From Rebecca billardiae RCC1528 (lineage: Eukaryota > Haptophyta): a stretch of DNA of 64,000 bases. The notes beneath the pieces were generated by a model. It saw only the letters and a list, made by a program, of their open reading frames with translations, searched no databases and was not told the DNA's origin. Position numbers and translations under genes: made by a program. The stretch covers positions 496,001 through 560,000 of the forward strand of contig OZ251255.1 of assembly GCA_965240325.2 (NCBI GenBank), written 5' to 3'. Shown here one piece after another: positions 52,744-63,422 of this stretch (its first letter is position 1; each line of letters opens with the position of its first letter).

Positions 52744-52870
52744 GTATATATATATGTGTGTGTGTGTGTGTATATATATATGTATATAGATTGCTAGAGA
52801 GAGAGAGAGAGAGAGAGAGTCGAGAGAGCGAGAGAGAGAGAGAGACGAGAAAGCGAGAGAGAGAGAAAGT
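52700..52870. repeat. compound microsatellite (AT)n-(GT)n-(AT)n-(GA)n
   Basis: AT and GT dinucleotides at about 52708-52790 followed by GA repeats at about 52793-52866, just outside the right end of the primase element and below the 3' end of cyclin copy B. Confidence 0.95.
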
Positions 52871-52971
52871 TACGGTCCGGTACGGAACCGGTCCGAAGAG
52901 GTGGCAGCGTCGAGCCTCGAGGACGCGAGCCACAGGCACAGTGCGTTGCGGCTTTACATTGACATTGGCTT

Positions 52972-53886
52972 TCATTGCCCATTGCCACGGCTTGATGAAG
53001 GTCGATGGTGGCCAGGCCGATGCAACCGAAGGAAGAACAACGCTGCGCGTGGCGGCGGCGTGGCACTGCGGCGGCCGTCGATGGCGCTGATTTTCTTCGT
53101 CTGTTGCCTGTGGCAACCAACGCTGTTGCGATTGCTTCGCGTGCGGGGGCCAGCGCAAAGCGGGCTGATGTCAGACGGTGACACGCGCGCACGGCCGAAC
53201 ATGCAGCGGACGGCGTGGAGCGTGCCCGAGAGTCGCCCGGGCGGCGAGTTTGGCAGAGTACCGGCTGTTGGCGGCGCCACGCGCGGTGCGGTGCGCACCC
53301 TGGCACCGAGATCCGCAGGGGTGGGACCAGTCGTTGGCGGCACGGCGGGAGGAGGATGAGCGCATGGCGCGTGCACGCTCGCCATCCGCGCGAGCAGCGC
53401 GAGCGCGTCGTGGGGGCTGGCCTGTGCCCACGCTGTGTGCTGGGCGAGGTGCGCGAACGCCTGGTACTCGTCGAGCCCGACCAACATCGCCGAGCACTCG
53501 AGCAGCGTGCACCACGCTTCGAGCTCCGCGCAGCACAGCTCGGTCGGATGGTGGTTGGCCGCTTCAGCGACGAGCGGGAGCACGTTGTCGAAGCAGAGGT
53601 CGTTGTGAAACTTCTCGGCGAGGACGACGCATGCGGCGAAGTGCAGCGGCGCATCCGCCGCGAGGCGCTGCGACACATCACCCGCGAGCAGGCGGCCAAA
53701 GTACGCGGTTGCGAGCACGAGCGACTCGACGCGGACGCACAACACCCAGCGCGTGTCGGGCCGCTGGCCGCGCTTGGGGGCGATCGCGGCGAGCAGCTTG
53801 TGCATGCTCCCGTGCATCGCTTTCGGCGGCGGCTCGGCGTGCGCGTCCGTGCACGCTACGTCCGGGACGGCAGTGGCAGGTGGCAT
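52972..53886 (-). CDS. cyclin-box protein, copy B
   Basis: 304 residues, single exon, starting MPPATAVPDVACTDAH like the other copies. The cyclin box is almost unchanged (VESLVLATAYFGRLLAG, then FAACVVLAEKFHNDLCFD, then CSAMLVGLDEYQAFAHLAQ). After about residue 180 it diverges strongly: the Pro-rich linker is shorter and the tail (residues about 240-304) is unrelated to the Gln-rich tails of copies A and C. It is the most diverged copy, head-to-head with copy C, 600 bp apart. Presumed CDK partner; specificity unknown. Confidence 0.72.
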   Translation of the reverse strand: MPPATAVPDVACTDAHAEPPPKAMHGSMHKLLAAIAPKRGQRPDTRWVLCVRVESLVLATAYFGRLLAGDVSQRLAADAPLHFAACVVLAEKFHNDLCFDNVLPLVAEAANHHPTELCCAELEAWCTLLECSAMLVGLDEYQAFAHLAQHTAWAQASPHDALALLARMASVHAPCAHPPPAVPPTTGPTPADLGARVRTAPRVAPPTAGTLPNSPPGRLSGTLHAVRCMFGRARVSPSDISPLCAGPRTRSNRNSVGCHRQQTKKISAIDGRRSATPPPRAALFFLRLHRPGHHRPSSSRGNGQ

Positions 53887-54486
53887 CGATTCGCAGGGCG
53901 GCAGGTGTGTTTGGTTGCGTGGAGGGCACGGACCGGTGGACGGGTAAGGCCTCCTATGCGGACGGGTGAAGTCGGGTACGGAATCATACCTCGTTCTATG
54001 AATACGTGGGTACGGAATCTTACCTTCAATGAGGCGTGGTCGTCGATCAGCATGATCATACCTGAGCAGATTGTACTCACTGCATCGAATCGGGAATCAT
54101 GCCATGGAAATCATGATGCGAGCATTTCGAACGGCAGCCGGGTTGGGGAGCGGTGGACGAATATGTATGGTGATGAATACTGCACAAACACACTGGAGAT
54201 GGTTCATTTCGTATTCATCAGAGGCCGTTTAACGACCGAGGGTTATGGACAATTGGACATTGGAGATGTCATCAACTTCTGACTGTTGTCCTTGGGAATC
54301 ACCCCGATGCATTGAGACGCACCTTGATTCAACCGATGGATTCGCGGAAGGATCCCCAGAATCAATCAGGTGGGTTCGTTGATATCAACCAATTACGTCG
54401 TCGATGTGTTTTCTGGGCAATCGCGCCGCCACCCGCCTGCCCCGAAAGAACTGTCGCGACTGACCCAGCACGTCGACCGGGGATCG

Positions 54487-55482
54487 ATGCCACCTGCCAC
54501 TGCCGTCCCGGACGTAGCGTGCACGGACGCGCACGCCGAGCCACCGCCGAAAGCGATGCATAGGAGCATGCGCAAGCTGCTCGCCGCGATCGCCCCCGAG
54601 CACGGCCTGCGGCCCGAAACGCACTGGGTGTCGTGCGTCCGCGTCGAGTCGCTCGTGCTCGCAACCGCGTACTTTGGCCGCCTGCTCGCGGGCGATGCGT
54701 CGCAGCGCCTCGCGGCGGATGCGCCGCTTCACTTCGCCGCGTGCGTCGTCCTCGCCGAGAAGTTTCACAACGACCTCTGCTTCGACAACGTGCTCCCGCT
54801 CGTCGCCGAATCGGCCAACCACCATCCGACCGAGCTGTGCTGCGCGGAGCTCGAGGCGTGGTGCACGCTGCTCGAGTGCTCGGCGATGTTGGTCGGGCTC
54901 GACGAGTACCAGGCGTTCGCGCACCTCGCCCAGCACGCAGCGTGGGCACAGGTCAGCCCCGACGACGCGCTCGCGCTGCTCGCGCGGATGGCGAGCGTGC
55001 ACGCGCCATGCGCTCATATTCCTCCTCTCAACGTGCCGCCAAAGCCCAGCACCACACCTGCGGATGTCGTTTTCGGGTCGAGCGCCGCACCGCTCGCGCC
55101 GCTGCCAACCTGCGGCACTCCACTGAGCTCGCCGCCCAGGCCGCCGCCGACTGCCGCCACTCCACCGAGCCCGCCGCCTGGGCGGCTCTCGGGCACGCTG
55201 CACGCCGTGCGCAACCTCTTCGGCCGCGCGCGCGCCGCGCATGCCACATCCCGAGCGCAGCAGCAGCGGCAGCAAGGTATGGAGATTGAACATCTTCCGC
55301 GTCGACAGCACCGACCAGCGCAGGGCAACACCGCGGTTGACCAGCAGGGACGGCGTTCCGGCAGCGCCAAAGTTCCCCAGCCGGGCGACGCACCAGTGCG
55401 TTATGGACCTCCTCGCGCAGTCGGCATCCGCAAGCATCGCGAGCTCAGCTTTGCGCCCCACCTAGCGGCAACGGCAACATAG
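54487..55482 (+). CDS. cyclin-box protein, copy C (C-terminally truncated relative to copy A)
   Basis: 331 residues from the shared start MPPATAVPDVAC; the frame is open upstream to 54370. Nearly identical to copy A (37707-38948) across the cyclin box, the Pro-rich linker and the Gln-rich segment. At about 55480 copy A reads ACATACAGCAGCAG whereas this copy reads ACATAGCAGCAG. Loss of bases in the CAG run creates a TAG stop, so copy C lacks about 80 C-terminal residues. The downstream sequence (55483-55760) still resembles the copy A coding tail. About 290 bp upstream (near 54200) a block matching 39055-39110 upstream of copy A is retained, so a promoter segment was duplicated too. Confidence 0.75.
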   Translation: MPPATAVPDVACTDAHAEPPPKAMHRSMRKLLAAIAPEHGLRPETHWVSCVRVESLVLATAYFGRLLAGDASQRLAADAPLHFAACVVLAEKFHNDLCFDNVLPLVAESANHHPTELCCAELEAWCTLLECSAMLVGLDEYQAFAHLAQHAAWAQVSPDDALALLARMASVHAPCAHIPPLNVPPKPSTTPADVVFGSSAAPLAPLPTCGTPLSSPPRPPPTAATPPSPPPGRLSGTLHAVRNLFGRARAAHATSRAQQQRQQGMEIEHLPRRQHRPAQGNTAVDQQGRRSGSAKVPQPGDAPVRYGPPRAVGIRKHRELSFAPHLAATAT

Positions 55483-56768
55483 CAGCAGCAGCGCCACCAG
55501 CGTCAACCGTGGAGAAGGAGGGCGCCCCGATTGCGCCGCCGCCGCGCGCGCCGATGGCCGGCTGACGGCGTTGACGGCCATCACCCTCGCAGTTCTATAC
55601 CACCCTGTTCCGAGCTGCTGTTGTTGTCCCGCAATCGACCGGCGCCCGGCGGCCCGGACCCTGTCCACCGGGGTCACCCGCGAGATCAGACGACGCCGCC
55701 CTATTAGTTGAATACTGCAGGCTAGCTCTTTGCAGCTCGCGTCGTGATGACGCATGCTGTACGGGTATATCGGCGCGATTGTCGTATTATATGCACTTAT
55801 ATATATATATGTCTAGCCGTCCTCGTGAACGCCGACGCCAACTGCTGGCCGAAGGTGGGCACGCCGCCTGGCATGTCGATGCCGAGGCGGCTGCGTGTGT
55901 TCCTACTCAGTGGGATTTACGTGTCCTCATGCCTTGGCGAGCGGCAGCAGATGCGGTGGGCATGCCGCTCGCCGTCGACGAGACGCGGTGCGTGAGTGCC
56001 GAAAGATGTTGGTCGGTGCACGCGACGCGCCACCCGCGTGCGAGCCGCCGCCGCCGGCGACGCAGGACGAGCTTGGCTGGAGCCATCTCGCACGCCGCGC
56101 CTGGCGAAGCAGGCGGCAGAGGCCGGCGCCGGAAACCGATCTCCTGGTGGGCGGCACAGAACAACCCGGACAGACTGTTTGTCCGGGAGCAGCGCCCTTT
56201 GAGGCGATGGTTTGGTAGAGGGCGATGTGGCTGATGAGCGGCGCTGGCGCCCGGCGTTCTTGTCGTCCTCTTAGACAATCAGTTATTGTACCAATAACCC
56301 CACATATAACTATATATATGCATATACACACATCATATATATGATGCGTATATAGGTATATACATAGGCGGGAGAACGAGACTGATCAGAGAGAGACGAT
56401 ATATATATATATAGAATATGATATATAGCAGCAGTATAGTTTTATATATAATAATAGCAGATCTAGAGAGAGAGTCGCTAGAGAGAGAGAGCTAGACTCT
56501 AGAGCAGAGAGAGAGAGAGAGAGAGACTCTCAGCAGACTGCGCCGCCATCATACATCATTGCAGCGTATAGTCCGCCGCGATCGAATCATCGATATCACT
56601 TCAGCCGCGCGGCATCATTATACAGTAGCCGAATAAGAATATAAGCCGGAATTATATCATATCGTCAGTGCCAGTGGCGGCGCGCCATCGCGAGGGATTG
56701 ATCGTCGTCATCTTCCGACGCGAGATGCTATACTGCGCCTGTCTGCGCGCTCTGGCGGCGCCGGCCGC
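55483..56768. other. intergenic region with residual cyclin homology and microsatellites
   Basis: About 55483-55760 is the decayed equivalent of the 3' coding region of cyclin copy A. About 55840-56030 has a protein-like segment (AEGGHAAWHVDAEAAACVPT) without recognisable family. (AT)n tracts lie at about 55796-55812, 56310-56360 and 56398-56412, and (GA)n tracts at about 56465-56525. Confidence 0.5.
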
Positions 56769-57866
56769 CTACGTGCGTCGTGGGCACGTTCCATCATCAT
56801 CGTCAACCGCGCTGCTGTCATCAACAGTCCGAGAAGCAGATGGCCTTAGCAGGCTCAGCCGCGTTGTAGCTGTACATACCATAGGCAGTACAGCCGGGCG
56901 CTCGCGCCGTGAAGCAGTCGTTTGCGCGAGCTGAGCCCTGGTCTCGAGCCACGCAAGCAGCTCGATGCTGCCGGGTCCCAGGCGGCCATGCGCGCCCGGC
57001 TTCGTCACCTCCGACGACACCTCCTGGGCGCTCTGCGCCTGCCACAGGGCGGGTGGCACTGGCAGTCCGGAGCGCTGGGCGTCGCAGTGCAGCCCGAGCA
57101 CAAGCTCGTCGCCGCCCGGACCGCCCGGACCGCAGCCGGACGGCTCGCCGTCGGCGAGGGCGACGATCCAGTGCAGGATTTTCGCCTGCCCGGCGCGTAG
57201 CGCGCTGCCCCCGAGCCACCGTAGGTTGATCGGCGCGCCCCGCGCGTGCAGCAGTTGGCAAGCCCCAAGCTGTCCCGCCTCTGCGGCCGCGCACGCGATG
57301 CGCGCATGCAGCGGGCAGTCGATGTCGATGAGCCAGCCGAGCACGCGCAGCCGGCCGGCGCGGGCGGCGTATTCGGCCACGCGCTCGGTCGTCTCCACGC
57401 CAAGCGACTGCAGGTAGCGGCATGCTGGCAGGTGCCCGCCCTCGGCCGCCCGCTCCATGCAGCAGCTCCCAGCAGCCCGGCTGCTGGAGTGGTCGGGTGC
57501 GCTGGGCACGGGCTGGTGCATCCACGGGTCACCCAGCAGCGTGTGCAGCCGTGCAAGGACGGGCACGTTGCCGCGCGCTGCAGCCGCAAGCGCCACAGCC
57601 CCGTACAAGACGCAGTGCGCGTCGTGAACGGCCCATGCGACGCGCCGCGCGGACGCGACCGCAGCCGCCACGCTCGTCACGAAGAGTGGCCGCTGATGTG
57701 TTGCCGTCCTCCGCGCGAGGAGGGCGTCTCGGAAGAGCCTGCACGTGAGGGCGGCGGCGAGCTCGTCATCCTCGTACAGCTCGTCCGTGACGAGGCGGGC
57801 GAGCTCGGACGAGCTCAGCGCGAGCACCAACGTCACCGACCCCGTCGTCGTCTGGGCGGTGGACAT
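56769..57866 (-). CDS. F-box-like / ankyrin-like repeat protein
   Basis: 365 residues, start MSTAQTTTGSVTLV. Residues about 18-55 resemble an F-box (SSELARLVTDELYEDDELAA, then ALTCRLFRDAL), the Skp1-binding module of SCF ubiquitin ligases. Residues about 95-260 are degenerate ankyrin-type repeats with the MERAAEGGHLPACRYLQSLG, AARAGRLRVLGWLIDIDCPL, AAEAGQLGACQLLHARGAPI rhythm common in algal and giant-virus ankyrin proteins. The last 60 residues are low-similarity and may read into an intron or 3' UTR. Likely a substrate adaptor; substrate unknown. Confidence 0.65.
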   Translation of the reverse strand: MSTAQTTTGSVTLVLALSSSELARLVTDELYEDDELAAALTCRLFRDALLARRTATHQRPLFVTSVAAAVASARRVAWAVHDAHCVLYGAVALAAAARGNVPVLARLHTLLGDPWMHQPVPSAPDHSSSRAAGSCCMERAAEGGHLPACRYLQSLGVETTERVAEYAARAGRLRVLGWLIDIDCPLHARIACAAAEAGQLGACQLLHARGAPINLRWLGGSALRAGQAKILHWIVALADGEPSGCGPGGPGGDELVLGLHCDAQRSGLPVPPALWQAQSAQEVSSEVTKPGAHGRLGPGSIELLAWLETRAQLAQTTASRRERPAVLPMVCTATTRLSLLRPSASRTVDDSSAVDDDDGTCPRRT

Positions 57867-58148
57867 GGCGGCTCTTCGCGATGATGCTGGTCAGGGTCGA
57901 TGAGCGCCGGCTGCTCACCGTTGGTCGTCGACCAGGACCGTCAGTTGGCGTGCCGGCGACTTATTCGCTCGCGTCATCATCAATTCAACTTGCTCGTCTC
58001 TGCCACTGCCACTGCGCTACACATGAGTCATGACAGAGTCTCACTTAGTCACTATTGATCGCACACAGGTTGATGAAGGATGACGAGTCTGAGTGCAGCG
58101 CCACGCACCGTGCACTCCCTGGAGCGCACGACCCGCGCGCAGCAGCAC

Positions 58149-58793
58149 TCACCAATGCTCGCTCGACGCGCGGTGCCGCCTCGACGCCGCCGCCGCCGAG
58201 CGCGCGCGCTCGCCGCCCACGTACTCGTCGAGCGCGCGGAGGGAGGTGCCGGCCAGGTAGCGCAGCAGCCGCTTGCGCAGGTTGACGCACGCGTTGGCGT
58301 GCGCCTCGGTGCGGGCGCGCGAGGCGTCCACGCGCCGAGCCCAGCCCACGCCGACGTCCTCGTGCTCGGCGCCGCTGGTCGCCAGCGGTGTGGCATGTCC
58401 AGTCGCCGCCGCCGCGCCGGCGCCCGTCGCTCGCAAGCGGCCCACGACTGAGACGACGACGTGGTAGTGGCCGCCGGTCTCCTCGAAGGTCTCGGAGTCC
58501 ACACGCGACGAGATGACGTCCGCAGCCCACCCGCCTCGCCCGAACGCCGCGTCGAAGACGTGGATGTCGGGCGCGACGCCGCTCGCGCCAGGCCGTACGG
58601 CAAACGCCGCGTCCTCCGCGCGGCGCGCCTCGAGGGCGGCGAGCTCCTCCTTGCGCCGGCGGAGGGCGCGCGCGCGCATGCGCTCGGGATCGACCTGCCA
58701 CATGTCGTGCTTCAGCGCGGCCGTCTCCATGCGCTCGTGCGCGGCCTCCTGCTCGCGCAAGGGTGACGGCTGCGCCCGGGCGCTCGCCATCAT
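58149..58793 (-). CDS. hypothetical protein, 214 aa
   Basis: Start MMASARAQPSPLREQEA. A charged coiled-coil stretch (PERMRARALRRRKEELAALE) is followed by a compact, probably folded region: DIHVFDAAFGRGGWAADVIS, then TFEETGGHYHVVVSVVGRL, then NACVNLRKRLLRYLAGTS, ALDEYVGGERA. No family recognised. The stop TGA lies inside TTG|GTGAGT, a good splice donor, so the protein may continue. One candidate exon near 58050-58085 does not restore frame with this donor, so the unspliced form is preferred. Confidence 0.45.
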   Translation of the reverse strand: MMASARAQPSPLREQEAAHERMETAALKHDMWQVDPERMRARALRRRKEELAALEARRAEDAAFAVRPGASGVAPDIHVFDAAFGRGGWAADVISSRVDSETFEETGGHYHVVVSVVGRLRATGAGAAAATGHATPLATSGAEHEDVGVGWARRVDASRARTEAHANACVNLRKRLLRYLAGTSLRALDEYVGGERARSAAAASRRHRASSEHW

Positions 58794-58876
58794 CGTCGTC
58801 GATCGGCGCGGCTTTGATGTGTGCGGTGTGCCCCCCCCGCTTGCTCACCCGGCGGAAAGGAAGTGACGCCGGTCTG

Positions 58877-58933
58877 TGGCCGAGTGGGAGTACTGGCGTG
58901 CTCTTGCGTCTGAGAGGTCATGGGTTCAAAACC
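58877..58933 (+). ncRNA. tRNA-like Pol III promoter, probably a tRNA-derived SINE or tRNA pseudogene
   Basis: A box TGGCCGAGTGGG (58877-58888) and B box GGTTCAAAACC (58923-58933) are 34 bases apart, the spacing of a tRNA. The D-arm and the preceding AGAGGTCATGG also look tRNA-like. The predicted acceptor stem (CGGTCTG against TTCCAGG) does not pair and the T stem has a mismatch, so it is not a functional tRNA. An AT-rich tail follows near 59005. Confidence 0.5.
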
Positions 58934-58950
58934 AGTTTCCAGGTCTCTCT

Positions 58951-61127
58951 TCGGAGAGCGTGCGATGAAGGATGGCGCGGCAACCTGCCACCGTGCTGGT
59001 GAGCCTTAATATATAATTATTATTACGCACGTTAAAACAAATAACCGTAAAGAAGAAATGGTCCGCGGCCGTCCGGCCGTGCTGCGCAAACGATGTCCTC
59101 GCCAGCACTCAGCAGCGCTCACTCTGTCCATCCAGCGCCGTGACCATCCCGCAAGGTTCCGCCTCACCGTTCTAGACGACGATCTCTGGTTTCAGCATAG
59201 GAGACAGTCGAGGTCGGAGGTGTGGCCCGTGCGAGTGACGGAGTGACCAGCGGCCGCAGCCGGCGAGTCCTCGTGTGCGGTGTGGCGCCACCTGTGCAGC
59301 ACGACTTCGGGTTCCGGCATAGCTTCCCCCTGGCTGTGCTCGTGCTGGCTAACCTGACTGACGCGCATCAGTCGGCTGTGACGTCTGACACGATCCGCGG
59401 TAAACTATACGAATCTTACGAACGCGCCCTGGTGCCGGCCAGGCGCCGCAGACGCACTGCGAGCGAGCCAACCGCGCCGTGCACTGGCCGGTTGACCCAC
59501 AAGTGGCCATACGGCGAGACGTCACCAGGCACCTGTCGCACGAGTCGCACGTTAATTAACGTGGTGCGCTCCCTCCGCCTCCCTGCCGATTCAGACTTGA
59601 TGCCCGGCGCCACACCTGACACACACCAGCTCACTACCCCAAGGCCCAGATGTGAGAGGTAAAATGGAGTCTGGGCTGCCGGCCGGAGCCCATCAAGCAG
59701 ACACGCCTGCGGCTGCTGCAGCCGCAACGTGCTGGCGATGAGACAGGGGACCAAGACCACCCCGTCCGCACCAAGCCATCCGCGATTGTGGTCATCCAGC
59801 CGCCCGAGGAGCCAGCCTCGCGCGAGCAGGCGGACGCCCAACCACCTGAGCGCGGCACCTGGCCGCAGCACATGCCACACAACGGTGGCGCAGCTGCCAA
59901 GGGCAAGGCAACGCAGAAGGACGCAATCGTGCGGCCAGCGTCGTAGCGGGCATCCATCCAACCCACACGGGAGGCCCGCAGCCGCCTAGCAGCCCAGCCC
60001 AGCCCATCACAGTCAGTCACAGCACTGGCTCTCGTGCAGCATCCGCACCCTGCGAGCACGGAGAGTTCAGGACGCAACGCAGGGCGGCGCGCGCGCGGCA
60101 GACGAGCCAGGCCGTCACCGCCCGCCTCCACAAGCCGCCCCCCCGCGCGCGGCGCGGCGCGCGCCGCGACCCTCGGGTCGAACCGGGACGCACTGCTCAC
60201 GCCGCGGCGCAGCGCGACGGGCGCGGCGCGGCGAGGTCGCATGTGATTCCCCCGGGGGCCTGAGCGTACTGGCTGAGGCCCCCACGCGCGGCGGACTCCG
60301 TGCGCGCCCCGCCTGATGTGCGCGCGGCGCGCAGCCGCAGCGCGCGGCGGGCCGGTGCCGGTGCGTATTCGGTCTCGTCGGCCCGTGCTCGGTCTCGTCA
60401 AAGCGTTACCCGCATCCGCCCCCAGGCGGCCCCCTTTAGCGCGGTCCTCGACAGCGAGGCCAACCATCGACGCTTGGACGCCTACGGCCGCGCCAAGCGA
60501 CGGCGCCGAGCGGGCGCGCGCGCGCGGCACGAGAGGTAGACTCCCGCAGCGTGCCTCCACACCCCGCCCGCGCCAGCGCACCCGCCCCCGGCTCTCTTCC
60601 CGCTCCGCGGCGGCGTGCGGCACCCGAGCCGAACGGAACGCGTGCACGGCGCACGCCGCAGCGCGGCGCGACGGGCGCGGCGCGGCGCGCTCGGAATTTT
60701 CTCGCCCGGGGCTCCGAGCGTACGGGCCGACGCGCCCACGCGCGGCGCGCTCCGCGCGCGCCCCGCCGAATGCGCGGGCCGGCGTGAGGTGCGGGTCGGC
60801 ACGCTCGGGTGCGGCGGCGCGGCCGTCGCGAGGGGTCCCCGCACTTGGAGGCGGACTGGAAGCGTCCGGACTCTCCTTGATGTTGCACAAAGCCGCGGGG
60901 GCGGCACGGTTAAATCCGGGCGTGCCCCCCCCGCGGAATAAACTGTAGCGCTACACTTCCTTACACCGTAGTATACTGTCGTCGTACGACTGCTATACTG
61001 CTACGACGACTACTACGTACTAACTACTACTTAGTAGGGTCTACGGCGACTAGCTGCGCGACCGACTGCGACACTCTCTCAGACAGCATCACTCACCTCA
61101 TCGCGGAGGGCGGAGCCCAAGCCGCGA
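58951..61127. other. intergenic region with a GC-rich direct repeat
   Basis: No gene recognised. About 60175-60330 and about 60620-60780 are diverged direct copies sharing CGCCGCGGCGCAGCGCGACG-like and GGGCGCGGCGCGGCG blocks followed by a GGGC(C/T)(C/G)GAGCGTAC block. This accounts for the long Arg/Ala/Pro frames here. AATAAA occurs near 60937. Confidence 0.45.
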
Positions 61128-63377
61128 TCATCGGACGGCGACGACGTCAGCGTCAGCGCCCGCCGTCAGAGCGCCGCTCCCCGCGGCTGCGGCCGCGGGC
61201 GGCCCCGCCACGCCGCCGCCTCCGAGCAGACTCTGCGCGCCGGACGGCTCGACGCCGGCGGCGGCCTCCGCCTGCACACGCGCGAGCCATTCGTCGACGA
61301 GCCGCCGCGCCGCCTTGGCCGCCCAGCGGTGGCCGAAGACGAGGAGCAGCGCACACTCGGCGTCGAGCGCCGCGCCGTCCGCGCCCACGAGCAGTCGCGG
61401 CGCCGCCGACGCCGCCGCGTCCTCAGCCGCCTCCGCGCGCGTCGGCGAGCGGTTGCGCGCCGCCGCCGCCAGCGCGCCGCGGTGCGGCCTGTGCAGCAGG
61501 AACACGTGCGCGCCCGACTGCTCGGCGAGCGCGTGCGCCGCGCGCCCCGCGCCCCGGACGAGCGTGGCCACGTGCCGCTCTGTCCTGAGAACGTAACCGA
61601 CGCCGTCGGCGTGACCGTACCGCGCGTGGGCGAGCATCAGCGCGAGCGCGCGCGGCACCGACGCGCGCGCCCAGTCCGCCCAGCCGGCCCAGCCGGCGGG
61701 CTCGGCGGCGGCGGCGGGCGGCTCGGGCGGCGGCGCGGCTTGGAGGACGACGTCGAGTGTGCGCCGCCGCTCGGAGCGGCGCACGTCCGCGCGGCGAAGG
61801 CCCTCGCGCGCCGAGACGGCGGCTGCGGCGTTGGCCCAGCGCGCCTCCACCGCCGCCACGGCCGCGCTGTCGCCCGCGCAGTACCACCGGACCATGAACA
61901 GAGAGTCCGGTGCGGAGCGCGTCACCACCGCGCCCAGCGCCATCAGCAGCGCGCGCTCGGCCGACAGCTCGTGTCCGGAGGTGATCGTCAGGTGCGGCAC
62001 CGGACCCTGCGCCCAGCGCACCTGCGGGCGAGGCCAGCACAAAGCGCGCGCGGGCGCGTGCGGCGCAGGGGGTAGGGGATAGGGGGTTAGGGTTGTTAGT
62101 TTGGGGTTTAGGTGAGGGTTAGGGTAGCGCGCGCGGGCGCGTGCGGCGCGCGGGCGGGTTGCGGCGTGAGCCGCGGTGCGCACGGCGCCCCATCCGCGCA
62201 CGCGCGCGCGCTGTGCTGCGCGCGCGCGTGCGCGCACGCACCGTCGCGCCGCCCCTCGCCTGCTGCTCCAGCTCGGCAGCCATGCTGTTTGAGCCCGAGC
62301 CGCCGTCCTCCAGGTACAGCTTGGCGCGGACGGCCGCGCCGGGCGCGGACGGCGCCATGGCGGCCGCGGCGGCGTCGAGGGCGAAGGCGGTGCGCGCGCC
62401 GTACAGCGGACCATACTCGCCGCCGTAACCGCCGCCGTAACCGCCACCCGTGTCGCCACCGCCCAAGTCAGCCGCGCGCCCGATGCGCACGCTGCGCGCG
62501 CCACGCGCCGGCGGCGAGCCCCCGCGCGATGCACCGCCGCCGCCGTAACCGCCGCCGCCATAACCGCCGCCGCCGTAGCCGCCGTCGCTGGACCGACCGC
62601 CGGTGCCGGTGCCGCCGCCGTAACCGCCGCCGCCGTAACCGCCGCCGCCGTAGCCGCCGCCGCCGTAGCCGCCGCCGCCGGACACGCGCCCCGCGCCGCG
62701 CCGCGGCGGGCTGCCCCAGCCTCCTGCGCCGCCGCGCGTGCCACCGGTCTGGGGGCTCGCCCAGCCGGCGGCGGCAGCGCCGGCGGCGCCGCCGCGCCGC
62801 ACGGGCGTCCACGCCCCCTCGTCCGCGCCACCGCCGTCGGCGCCCCGGCCTCCGCCGCCGCGCCCAGGCGTGTGCCCCCACGCGTCCGCGCCGCCGCCGC
62901 CCCGGTGCGTGCCGCCGCCGCGCCATCCGTCGTCGTCGTCCGCGCGCGTGCGCGCCGTGCCGCCGAGCCCGGCGGCGGGGCTGCGCCACTCCGGCCGCCG
63001 GCCGCCGGCGCCGCCGAGCGCGCCGCCGGGCGACACCCAACCGCCCTGCACGCGCCCGCCGCCGCCACCGTACTGCCCTGCGTCGTAATCGCCGTCGGCG
63101 CCGCCGCCGCCGCCCCAATAACCGCCGCCGCCGCCGCCGCCGCCGCCGCTGCCGCCGCCACGCCTCGCGCCTCGGGCGGGAGTCACGCCCGACGCCGCGT
63201 CGTCGTCGCCGCCGCTGCCTGACAGCAGCTCGGCCGCGAGGTCGAGCCGGTCTGCGGCGCCGTGCGCGCGGCGCGCGCTCGAGTGCCCGCCGGGACGCGC
63301 GCCCGCGTCCGCACCGGCGCGGTACAAGCCCCCAGCGGTGCGCATGCGCGCGGCCGAGTCCGCAGCCGACTGCGCAT

Positions 63378-63422
<45 letters not shown>

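Noticed and set aside
57246-57884. Plus-strand frame antisense to the F-box/ankyrin gene
   Set aside because: No domain; the minus frame shows clear F-box and ankyrin-like repeats.
58045-58848. 267-codon minus frame overlapping the 214-residue hypothetical
   Set aside because: Arg/Gly-rich shadow frame; the 58149-58793 frame has the balanced, foldable sequence.
60150-60260. B-box-like GGTTCGACC on the minus strand (near 60176) suggesting a tRNA
   Set aside because: No A box at tRNA spacing and no cloverleaf.
59634-60890. 418-codon minus frame
   Set aside because: Arg/Ala/Pro composition across a GC-rich direct repeat; no motif.
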